The position numbers and the translations under genes are program-made. From NCBI GenBank assembly GCA_964650975.1, contig CAZYWA010000265.1:1-10262 (forward strand): DNA of 10,262 nucleotides, in the 5' to 3' direction. The notes beneath the pieces were generated by a model. The model worked only from the letters and a program-made list of their open reading frames with translations, was not told the origin of the DNA and searched no databases. The stretch is from CAZYWA01 sp964650975 [NCBI: uncultured bacterium] (GTDB lineage Bacteria > JADJOY01). Positions 1 through 6,064 of the stretch are shown here, piece by piece (the stretch's first letter is position 1; every line of letters starts with the position of its first letter).

Positions 1-13
1 CGGTACTGATCCC

Positions 14-223
14 ATGAAACAGGCAAACAACCCTCACTCGACGCTTCGACCCCAGGGCGCCTTCGTCGTGCAGTTTCATGCCGACGCCGAGGTCGGTGAG
101 CGGCGCATTTCCGGGCGCATCGATCATCTCATGTCCGGAGATAGCGCCCCGTTCGACTCGCTGGAGATGATGCTGGCCTTCGTGGCCAAGCACAAAGGCG
201 CCGGCAACGAGAACGGCACGTGA
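14..223 (+). CDS. Small hypothetical protein, 69 aa
   Basis: A short open frame of 69 codons, ATG to TGA, with high-GC codon use. The body (residues 17-60) alternates short beta-like stretches (FVVQFHAD, RISGRIDHL) with a C-terminal helix-like stretch (SLEMMLAFVAKH). This resembles a small family of single-domain hypothetical proteins seen in proteobacteria, with a pattern of VVQF-x-GR-x-H-SG-x-F-SL-x-LLAF. I recall that pattern but know no assigned function. No signal peptide or membrane segment is visible, so it is probably cytoplasmic. The frame is open back to the left window edge, so the true start could lie upstream; ATG 14 is the first start available. It is separated from the next gene by 136 bp that holds no clear terminator. 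Function unknown. Confidence 0.6.
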   Translation: MKQANNPHSTLRPQGAFVVQFHADAEVGERRISGRIDHLMSGDSAPFDSLEMMLAFVAKHKGAGNENGT

Positions 224-347
224 CGTCTCCTGCGGGCGTGCCGGGATCTGCCCGAAACAAGATCGCGTCGTTCCGTCGTTCGCGTCGCCACGGCGCAGGA
301 CGACGTTCCCTACCGTGATCGGAGCGTGACGGGTGCGCGCCGGGTGA

Positions 348-355
348 GCGAGGAG
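348..355 (+). promoter_or_regulatory. Ribosome binding site for the sedolisin-like gene
   Basis: A purine-rich GCGAGGAG ends four bases before ATG 360. It supports that start over later in-frame ATGs, and the ATG is followed at once by an arginine-rich n-region of a signal peptide. Confidence 0.6.
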
Positions 356-359
356 TCCC

Positions 360-3300
360 ATGCGAAGGTCCCGGATCGGCTCGCTCATCCATCGCTCGGC
401 GCTCGGGTTGCGGCTGCTCGCCGCATTGCTGTGGGTCGTCACCGCAGGGGCGAGGCACGCGTCGGCAGCCCCGTCCGCCAACAAGGCGACCCCCACGATC
501 GACGACGGGGATCGTGTTCCACTCGGCGTCCGTGTTCCCCCGAGGGCCAAGCCAGAGCTCGACGTCGGCCGAGCCGACCTCGACCTCCCCATGGAGCGAA
601 TGGTGATGTCGCTCAAACGGCGGCCGGGCGGCGACGACGCGCTCCGGGGACTGATCGCCCAGCTGCACGATCCGCACTCGAGTCTCTTCCATCGGTGGCT
701 CACACCCGCGGAGCTCGGGGCGCGCTTCGGCCTGGATGACTCACAGCTCGCGACGGTGTCGAGCTGGCTCACGGGCCACGGATTTCGGATCGACCAGGTC
801 GCGAGGGGCCGCGGCTGGATCAACTTCAGCGGCACCGTGCGCCAGGTCGAGAGCGCATTCGCCACCGAGATCGACGACTTCGTCATCGATGGAACGACCT
901 ACCATGCGAACGTCGGCTCCGCGTCCCTACCGCGCGGCATCGCCGACCTCGCGAACGGCGTCGTCACGCTGCACAGCTTCCCGCGGCCGGCGCACCACAC
1001 GCAGGCCATGGACGTGGTGCCCGATTTCACCTCCGGCGGCGCGCACTATGTCGCGCCCTCCGACTTCATGACCATCTACGACCTGAACGGCGCCTACACG
1101 AGCGGTTACACGGGCACAGGCCAGACCATCGCGATCGTCGGCCGTAGCGACATCCTGGCCTCCGACGTCACCACCTTTCGCACCAAGTTCGGCCTGTCCA
1201 GCTATCACGGGACCGTGAACTTCGTGCACAACGGCCCGGACCCCGGGCTCGACAGGTTTTCGAGCGAGGAGCTCGCCCACGACGTCGCGGTCGAATGGGC
1301 AGGTGCGGTGGCGCCGGATGCGACGGTCGACCTCGTGATCTCCGGGTCGACGAACAGCACCGACGGCAGCGATCTCTCCGCCGAATACATCGTCGACGAC
1401 GCCCTCCCCGTGGCCGCGATGGACGTTCCCTTCTGGGAATGCGAGGCCGACATGGGACCCGCGGAAAATGCGCTCTGGAACAGCATTTACCAGCAGGCCG
1501 TGAGCGAGGGGATCACGCCGTTCGCCATCGCCGGCGAGACCGGTGCGTCCGCATGCGACGACCCTGACTCGAGCACCGGCTCCGGCGCGGCCGTGTCGGG
1601 GCTCTGCTCGACGCCGTACGACGTATGCGTCGGCGGGAGTCAGTTCGACGACACCGCAAACTCGAGCCTCTACTGGTCGTCCTCCAACAACGCGGCTGGC
1701 GGCTCGGCGCGCTCGTACATTCCGGAAGTCGCCTGGAACGAGAGCGGAACCGTCGCGGGAGGATCGGGCCTCGATGCGACGGGCGGCGGCAAGAGCACCG
1801 TCTACGCCAAACCAGCGTGGCAAGCCGGGCCCGGTGTTCCCGCCGATGGCCAACGCGACGTGCCGGACGTTTCGTTGAGCGCCGCCTCCCACGACGGCTA
1901 CCTGGCTTATCAAGAGGGCACTCTCTACGTCGTCGGGGGTCCCGCTGTCGATTCGTTCACGGGCCTGATGGCGCTGATCGCACAGAAGAACGGTCATCAG
2001 GGCAACGCGAACACGGTCCTCTATCCGATGGCGGCCGAGCAGTCCGCCGGCATCGGGGCGACGGTCTTCCACGACATCACATCCGGCAACAACTCCGTCC
2101 CGGGCGTGACCGGGTTCAGCGCAGGCATCGGATACGACTTGGTCACGGGTCTCGGATCTGTGGACGGCACGGCCCTGATCAATCACTGGGGGCAAATGAC
2201 GCTGTCCGTCGCGAAGACGGGCAACGGCTCCGGCACGGTGACGAGCTCGCCGGCCGGAGTCAGTTGCGGCGCCACGTGCTCCGCTTCCTATGCCTACGAC
2301 ACCGCCGTGAGCCTCACCGCGTCCGCGGCGACCGGATCGACCTTCACCGGTTGGAGCGGCGCCGGATGTTCGGGCACCGGTACGTGCCAGGTGACGATGA
2401 GCGCTGCGCGAAGCGTGACCGCGAACTTCGACCTGCAAAAGTTTACGCTTTCGGTGACGAAAGCCGGGAACGGCTCCGGCACGGTCACCAGCTCGCCGGC
2501 CGGAATCAGCTGCGGCGACACCTGTTCCGCTCCCTACGACTACAACACTGTCGTGACGCTCACTGCGTCCGCGGCGACCGGATCGACCTTCACGGGCTGG
2601 AGCGGCGGCGGATGTTCGGGCACCGGTACGTGCCAGGTGACGATCAGCGCTGCGCAGTCCGTCACCGCGACCTTTACCCTGCAGCAGTTCATGCTCTCGG
2701 TCGCGAAAGCGGGGAGCGGCTCCGGCACCGTTACTGGCTTGCCCGCCGGCATCAACTGCGGCGACACGTGCTCGGGCAGCTACGACTACAACACCCTGGT
2801 GACGCTCACCGCGTCCGCGTCGACCGGATCGACCTTCACGGGCTGGAGCGGCGGCGGATGCTCGGGCAGCGGCACGTGCCAGGTGACGATGAGCGCTGCG
2901 CAGTCCGTCACCGCGACATTTACCCCGCAGCAGTTCACGCTCTCGGTCTCGAAGACGGGAAGCGGCTCGGGCACCGTCACTGGCTTGCCGGCCGGCATCA
3001 GCTGCGGCGACACGTGCTCGGGCAGCTACGACTACAACACCGTCGTGACCCTCACCGCGTCCGCGGCGACCGGATCGACCTTCACCGGCTGGTCGGGCGG
3101 CGGTTGCTCGGGTACGGACGTATGCCAAGTCACCCTGAACGCCGCGCAAGGCGTGGTCGCGGGCTTCGATCTGCTGTCCTTCGAGCTCTCGGTGTCGAGG
3201 GACGGCATTGGCAGCGGCAACGTCACGAGCAGCCCGGCCGGCATCGACTGCGGCAACACGTGCGGCGCCGATTTCGACTACGGGACGGTGGTCACGCTCA

Positions 3301-3758
3301 CCGCGACGGCGGACGCGGGCTCGCGCTTCACGGGATGGACGAGCGCCCCGGGATGCTCGAACGTGCAAATCCAGATTCAGGACGGTGCAAACGTCACCTG
3401 CCAGGTCACCATGGAGGCGGCCAAGGACGTCACCGCGACCTTCGACATCACCTACACGCTCACCGTGACCCAGGACGGCAGCGGAATCGGCACCGTGACG
3501 AGTAGCCCGGCCGGTATCGACTGCGGCGCCAGCTGCACGGCGGATTTCGATTCGGGGACCCTCGTGACCTTGACGCCAATACCGGCAAACGATGCGAGCT
3601 TCGCCGGCTGGAGCGGGGACTGCATCGGAACCGGTGCATGCATGGTCACGATGGGGGCCGCAAGGATCGTCACGGCGACCTTCGCGAAGAACATCTTCGT
3701 GGACGGATTCGAGTCGGGCGACACGTCCGCTTGGACCTTCACGGTCTCGTCGCCCTGA
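360..3758 (+). CDS. Secreted S53 sedolisin-like protein with six InlB-type repeats; probably catalytically dead
   Basis: 1132 aa. Residues 1-36 are a signal peptide (RRSR n-region, LLAALLWVV core, cleavage near ASA-A). Residues about 50-210 match the pro-kumamolisin activation domain (DPHSSLFHRWLTPAELGARFG; GRGWINFSGT). Residues about 217-612 have the S53 fold, including CSTPYDVCVGG, PDVSLSAASHDGY and the calcium-site pattern D572-I573 with G589-x-G591-x-D593. Residues 614-1110 are six Cys-bearing InlB-B-type (Bacterial_repeat) units, and the C-terminus is an FESGD tail. Active family members cleave peptides at acidic pH with a Glu-Asp-Ser triad. Here the usual E-x3-D-x-EWA segment reads A306...A310-V-E312-W, the oxyanion-hole Asp (GDSGA) is E393 (GETGA), and the GTS serine motif is replaced by GGPAVDSFTG (526-535). 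The fold is therefore well supported but activity is doubtful. It may act as a binding or adhesive protein. It is the first of three co-directional FESGD-tailed genes. Confidence 0.88.
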   Translation: MRRSRIGSLIHRSALGLRLLAALLWVVTAGARHASAAPSANKATPTIDDGDRVPLGVRVPPRAKPELDVGRADLDLPMERMVMSLKRRPGGDDALRGLIAQLHDPHSSLFHRWLTPAELGARFGLDDSQLATVSSWLTGHGFRIDQVARGRGWINFSGTVRQVESAFATEIDDFVIDGTTYHANVGSASLPRGIADLANGVVTLHSFPRPAHHTQAMDVVPDFTSGGAHYVAPSDFMTIYDLNGAYTSGYTGTGQTIAIVGRSDILASDVTTFRTKFGLSSYHGTVNFVHNGPDPGLDRFSSEELAHDVAVEWAGAVAPDATVDLVISGSTNSTDGSDLSAEYIVDDALPVAAMDVPFWECEADMGPAENALWNSIYQQAVSEGITPFAIAGETGASACDDPDSSTGSGAAVSGLCSTPYDVCVGGSQFDDTANSSLYWSSSNNAAGGSARSYIPEVAWNESGTVAGGSGLDATGGGKSTVYAKPAWQAGPGVPADGQRDVPDVSLSAASHDGYLAYQEGTLYVVGGPAVDSFTGLMALIAQKNGHQGNANTVLYPMAAEQSAGIGATVFHDITSGNNSVPGVTGFSAGIGYDLVTGLGSVDGTALINHWGQMTLSVAKTGNGSGTVTSSPAGVSCGATCSASYAYDTAVSLTASAATGSTFTGWSGAGCSGTGTCQVTMSAARSVTANFDLQKFTLSVTKAGNGSGTVTSSPAGISCGDTCSAPYDYNTVVTLTASAATGSTFTGWSGGGCSGTGTCQVTISAAQSVTATFTLQQFMLSVAKAGSGSGTVTGLPAGINCGDTCSGSYDYNTLVTLTASASTGSTFTGWSGGGCSGSGTCQVTMSAAQSVTATFTPQQFTLSVSKTGSGSGTVTGLPAGISCGDTCSGSYDYNTVVTLTASAATGSTFTGWSGGGCSGTDVCQVTLNAAQGVVAGFDLLSFELSVSRDGIGSGNVTSSPAGIDCGNTCGADFDYGTVVTLTATADAGSRFTGWTSAPGCSNVQIQIQDGANVTCQVTMEAAKDVTATFDITYTLTVTQDGSGIGTVTSSPAGIDCGASCTADFDSGTLVTLTPIPANDASFAGWSGDCIGTGACMVTMGAARIVTATFAKNIFVDGFESGDTSAWTFTVSSP
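2199..3692 (+). repeat. Six tandem InlB-B-type coding repeats, the first four exactly 246 bp each
   Basis: Units start at 2199, 2445, 2691 and 2937 with a constant 246-bp (82-aa) period; a fifth begins at 3183 and a sixth at about 3456. Each unit runs TLSV-x-K-x-G-x-GSGTVT, then S/D-CG-x-TC, FTGWSG, GCSGTGTCQVTM and AA-x-SVTA-x-F, with four cysteines per unit that could form two disulfides after export. Units 2-4 share long identical DNA stretches, for example around ACCGGATCGACCTTCACGGG. Unit 5 carries a small insertion (NVQIQIQDGANV) and unit 6 is the most diverged. This pattern fits recent duplication or gene conversion within the middle units. Confidence 0.9.
3693..3755 (+). other. C-terminal FESGD tail of the sedolisin-like protein
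   Basis: The last 21 residues read IFVDGFESGDTSAW followed by TFTVSSP and the stop. The motif D-G-FESGD-x3-W recurs at the end of the next two secreted proteins in the window. It has no hydrophobic anchor or basic end, so it is unlike PEP-CTERM or LPXTG sorting signals. Confidence 0.75.
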
Positions 3759-3850
3759 TCGTGTCGAACCGGAGCTGCGGGGTTGCAATTGAGCTTGGAC
3801 GATCGCGACCGCCTGCCAGCCGAGCGCCACCCGTGTGCCTGGGGATCCAG

Positions 3851-5734
3851 ATGATGAAACGGACGATCTCGGAGTTTCCGACACCACCTCGGCTGCGCAT
3901 CCCGGCCCGAGGTTGCCTGCTTCGCCTTCCGCGCGCTGCGCAGGCACTCCTCTTCAGCGTGTGGCTAGCCGTGGCGGTGCCGGTGATCGTGCCGTCGTCG
4001 AGCAGCGCTGCGGCGCCGCCTCACTTCGAGGCCTACGACCTTTTCGGCACCATCGATGTCGGTGCCAACGCCGCCCCGGCGTTCGCCGACATCGACGGGG
4101 ATGGCGACCTCGACCTTTTCGTGGGGAACCTCGACGGCAACGTGGTCTTCTTCGAGAACACCGGTACCGCCCAGCACGTCGCTCTCGCGAGCCCGGTCAC
4201 CAACCCGTTCGGTCTCGCCGGTGTCCGTCAGTTCTCCGTCCCCACGTTCGCCGACATCGATGGAGACGGCGACCTCGACCTGTTCGTGGGAGCATGGTAC
4301 GGATCGACGTTCTTCTTCGCCAATACCGGCACGGCCCAGAGTCCCGCCTTCGCCTCACCCGTCGAAAATCCGTTCGGTCTCGCCGCCGTCGATAGCTTCG
4401 CCGCGCCTGCGTTCGCCGACATCGACGGAGACGGCGATCTCGACGCATTCGTCGGAGGATATTCCGGATCCTTGCTCTTCTTCGCGAATACCGGGACCGC
4501 CCAGGTCGCTGCGTTCGCCTCTCCCGTGACGGCGGCTTTTGGGCTCTTCGGCGTCCCTTCTCACGAGTCGGTCCCGGCGTTTGCGGACATCGACGGGGAT
4601 GGCGACCTCGACGCCTTCGTGGGTCAGTCGGCCGAGGGGGCGTTCTTCTTTCGCAACACCGGCACGGTCCAAGCCCCTGCGTTCGACCTGCCGGTGATCG
4701 CGTTCGCCGGCGACACCGCTACCCAGACGATCCCCAGGCTCGTCGACATCGATGGAGACGGCGACCTGGACGGCTTCGAGGGGAGGCAGGACGGGTCGAT
4801 CGTCTTCTTCCCGAATCTCGGCACCCCGCAGAGCCCCGCCTTCGTCCAGCGCGCCGACAACCCGTTCGGGATCCCCGATATCCTTCCAGACAACGATTAC
4901 GGCGCAGCGCCGAGCTTCGCGGACATCGACGGAGACGGTGATCTCGATCTGTTCGCGGGGCAGCAGACCGGTGACACGGTCTTCTTCGCGAACACCGGCA
5001 CCGCCGAAAGCGCCGCGTTCGCCAAGGTGAGCCTCAACCCATTCGGGCTCTCCGACGTCGGTGCATGGTCGGTACCCGCGTTCGCGGATATCGACGGGGA
5101 TGGTGATCTCGACGCGTTCGTGGGGGAGCAGGGCGGATCGACGTTTTTCTTCCAGAACACCGGAACCCCCCAGAGCCCCGCGTTTGCGGGGAAGGTGCCC
5201 AACCCGTTCGGGCTCGCCCCTGTCGGTGGTTATGCCGTACCCGCGTTCGCGGACATCGACGGGGATGGGGATCTGGACCTCTTCGTGGGAGCGCAGGATG
5301 GATCGACGTACTTCTTCGAGAACTCGGGCACCGGCCAGAGCCCCGCGTTCGCCTCGCCCACGACCAATCCGTTCGGGCTCGCCGATGTCGGTAGCTATGC
5401 CGTGCCCACCCTCGTGGACATCGATGGTGACGGCGATCTAGACGCCTTCGTAGGGGAGGTTCATGGTTCGACGTTCTTCTTCGAGAACACGGGCACGGTG
5501 CAGAGCCCTGCGTTCGTTGCTCCGGTGACGAACCCGTTGGGCCTGGTGGCCTTCCCGATGGCCGCCAATACCGCCTTCGCCGACCTCGATGGCGACGGCG
5601 ATCTCGACGCCCTCGTGGCAGAGGGGGCCATTACGGCGCGGTTCTTCTTTTTCGAGAACACGGCCGTCACGAGAATCTTCGCCGACGGGTTCGAGTCGGG
5701 AGATCTCCAGCACTGGGCGAAGCACGCGCCCTAG
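3851..5734 (+). CDS. Secreted FG-GAP/VCBS-type repeat protein with ten calcium-motif repeats and FESGD tail
   Basis: 627 aa from ATG 3851; the adjacent ATG 3854 is equally possible. The same frame is open further upstream, to 3638 inside the previous gene, but only from 3851 does the protein begin with a plausible export signal: a basic region to about residue 28, a hydrophobic core ALLFSVWLAVAVPVIVP and SSSAAAP near residues 49-56. The body (residues about 75-605) is ten copies of a unit built as VPAFADIDGDGDLDLFVG, then FFF-x-NTGT, then NPFGL, mostly 55 aa apart. FG-GAP/VCBS repeats of this kind form beta-propeller blades, and D-x-D-G-D-x-D loops bind calcium; family members are extracellular adhesins or ligand-binding proteins. 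The end is IFADGFESGDLQHW plus AKHAP. It lies 92 bp after the sedolisin-like gene with no clear terminator between them, so co-transcription is possible. No enzymatic domain is visible. Confidence 0.87.
   Translation: MMKRTISEFPTPPRLRIPARGCLLRLPRAAQALLFSVWLAVAVPVIVPSSSSAAAPPHFEAYDLFGTIDVGANAAPAFADIDGDGDLDLFVGNLDGNVVFFENTGTAQHVALASPVTNPFGLAGVRQFSVPTFADIDGDGDLDLFVGAWYGSTFFFANTGTAQSPAFASPVENPFGLAAVDSFAAPAFADIDGDGDLDAFVGGYSGSLLFFANTGTAQVAAFASPVTAAFGLFGVPSHESVPAFADIDGDGDLDAFVGQSAEGAFFFRNTGTVQAPAFDLPVIAFAGDTATQTIPRLVDIDGDGDLDGFEGRQDGSIVFFPNLGTPQSPAFVQRADNPFGIPDILPDNDYGAAPSFADIDGDGDLDLFAGQQTGDTVFFANTGTAESAAFAKVSLNPFGLSDVGAWSVPAFADIDGDGDLDAFVGEQGGSTFFFQNTGTPQSPAFAGKVPNPFGLAPVGGYAVPAFADIDGDGDLDLFVGAQDGSTYFFENSGTGQSPAFASPTTNPFGLADVGSYAVPTLVDIDGDGDLDAFVGEVHGSTFFFENTGTVQSPAFVAPVTNPLGLVAFPMAANTAFADLDGDGDLDALVAEGAITARFFFFENTAVTRIFADGFESGDLQHWAKHAP
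4070..5670 (+). repeat. Ten tandem coding repeats, about 165 bp each (DIDGDGDLD units)
   Basis: The codons for the first Asp of each D-I/L-DGDGDLD motif lie at 4088, 4253, 4418, 4586, 4745, 4922, 5087, 5252, 5417 and 5582. Six of the nine spacings that I located are exactly 165 bp (the others are 168, 159 and 177). The variable inter-motif loops hold most of the differences. The tenth unit is degenerate (DLDGDGDLDALVA) and lacks the NTGT-x-QSPAF segment. Copies differ at many third positions, so the array is older than the InlB-type array upstream. Confidence 0.9.
5675..5731 (+). other. C-terminal FESGD tail of the FG-GAP-type protein
   Basis: The final 19 residues read IFADGFESGDLQHW then AKHAP and the stop. 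The amino acids match the tail of the preceding gene, but several codons differ synonymously (for example GGA GAT against GGC GAC), so the two tails are not a recent DNA copy. Confidence 0.75.
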
Positions 5735-5744
5735 CAGTACGGAC

Positions 5745-5768
5745 CGCGCCGCAAGCGGCGGGTTTTTT
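5745..5768 (+). terminator. Rho-independent terminator after the FG-GAP-type gene
   Basis: CGCCGC (5747-5752) pairs with GCGGCG (5755-5760) around a tight AA centre (effectively a four-base CAAG loop), and is followed by a run of six T at 5763-5768. It starts 10 bp after the stop codon, which fits the end of the transcript carrying the two upstream genes. Confidence 0.82.
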
Positions 5769-5798
5769 CGCTCCATGCCCCCAGTCCATCCGTCGAGG

Positions 5799-5822
5799 GC
5801 CCCTTGGGCGCTCCCAGGGGGC
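5799..5822. other. Ten-pair hairpin without T tract
   Basis: CCCCTTGGG (5800-5808) pairs with CCCAGGGGG (5813-5821) around a CGCT loop, with one G-T wobble; G5799 and C5822 add a tenth pair. There is no T run on either side. It could be a back-up attenuator or an RNA-stabilising structure downstream of the main terminator. Confidence 0.5.
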
Positions 5823-5840
5823 ACTTTCGCGCACTTTCGC
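5821..5840. repeat. 10-bp perfect tandem duplication
   Basis: GCACTTTCGC occurs twice head to tail, directly after the hairpin. It is small and may be a replication-slippage product. Confidence 0.55.
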
Positions 5841-5870
5841 CTCGATTTCGTCCCAAATCCGCGCGACTTC

Positions 5871-5939
5871 GAGAGCTGTTTGTCTCATTATTCGAGGGCT
5901 GAATGTCTCAGTTCTAGAGGGCTGTTTGTCTAGTCCGCC
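5871..5939. repeat. Three-copy 23-bp tandem repeat, possible protein-binding array or transposon-end remnant
   Basis: Units begin at 5871, 5894 and 5917, each with the core GAGRGCTGWWTGTCT. Units 1 and 2 stay similar through the following CA-K-T; unit 3 diverges after the core. The regular 23-bp spacing (about two helical turns) would place binding sites on the same face of the DNA. Repeated transposase-binding sites at element ends, as in IS21-like or Tn7/Mu-like elements, look like this, but no transposase gene or matching inverted end is in the window. A regulator array for the gene at 6065 is the other option. Confidence 0.6.
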
Positions 5940-6053
5940 GACCCAGCCATGGCGGCATCTTCCTCCGGGGCGCGCGCCCAATCCGTGTCGTCAGGCGTCT
6001 CCAAGGTCAGGCTTGTCCGGGAGGAGATCCTCGGGTAGCTCAGAGCGGCTCGC

Positions 6054-6060
6054 GGGAGGT
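6054..6060 (+). promoter_or_regulatory. Ribosome binding site deciding the start at ATG 6065
   Basis: GGGAGGT ends four bases before ATG 6065. A GTG at 6059 in the same frame overlaps this Shine-Dalgarno sequence and has none of its own, so ATG 6065 is the better start. Confidence 0.7.
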
Positions 6061-6064
6061 GAGG

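Larger units (their letters stand above)
5735..6064. other. Gene-free region of 330 bp with hairpins and short tandem repeats
   Basis: No credible coding frame fills this stretch. From left to right it holds a rho-independent terminator (5745-5768), a second strong hairpin (5799-5822), a 10-bp direct duplication (5821-5840), a three-copy 23-bp repeat (5871-5939) and a ribosome binding site just before the next gene. The 5870-5930 part is visibly richer in A and T than its surroundings. I see no convincing -35/-10 pair. Confidence 0.6.

Noticed and set aside
266-281. CGTCGTTC repeated twice between the first two genes
   Set aside because: Only two 8-bp copies in high-GC DNA; not distinguishable from chance.
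1269-1283. E304 and D308 as an intact Glu-x3-Asp catalytic pair of the sedolisin
   Set aside because: The spacing fits, but using them needs a two-residue insertion before the well-kept EWAGAVAP anchor, whereas the ungapped alignment puts Ala at both positions. Kept as the main way the pseudoprotease claim could be wrong.
2199-3182. Regular repeats considered as a CRISPR-like or intergenic satellite array
   Set aside because: The repeats are 246 bp, in frame and protein-coding with no spacers, so they are tandem protein domains.
1625-3505. 626-codon open frame on the plus strand in another frame of the same gene
   Set aside because: Composition is dominated by Arg/His/Gly, it has no domain, and its repeats are just the other-frame reading of the InlB-type array.
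3638-3850. 71-codon upstream extension of the FG-GAP-type gene overlapping the preceding gene
   Set aside because: The extension has no ribosome site or signal-like sequence and overlaps coding DNA of the upstream gene. The export signal begins only after ATG 3851.
927-3947. 1006-codon open frame on the minus strand antisense to the sedolisin-like gene
   Set aside because: The product is low-complexity, Arg/Gly/Ala/Asp-rich and has no recognisable domain. It arises from high G/C at third codon positions and from the 246-bp repeats, which keep the shadow frame open. The plus-strand frame has clear domains over the same bases.
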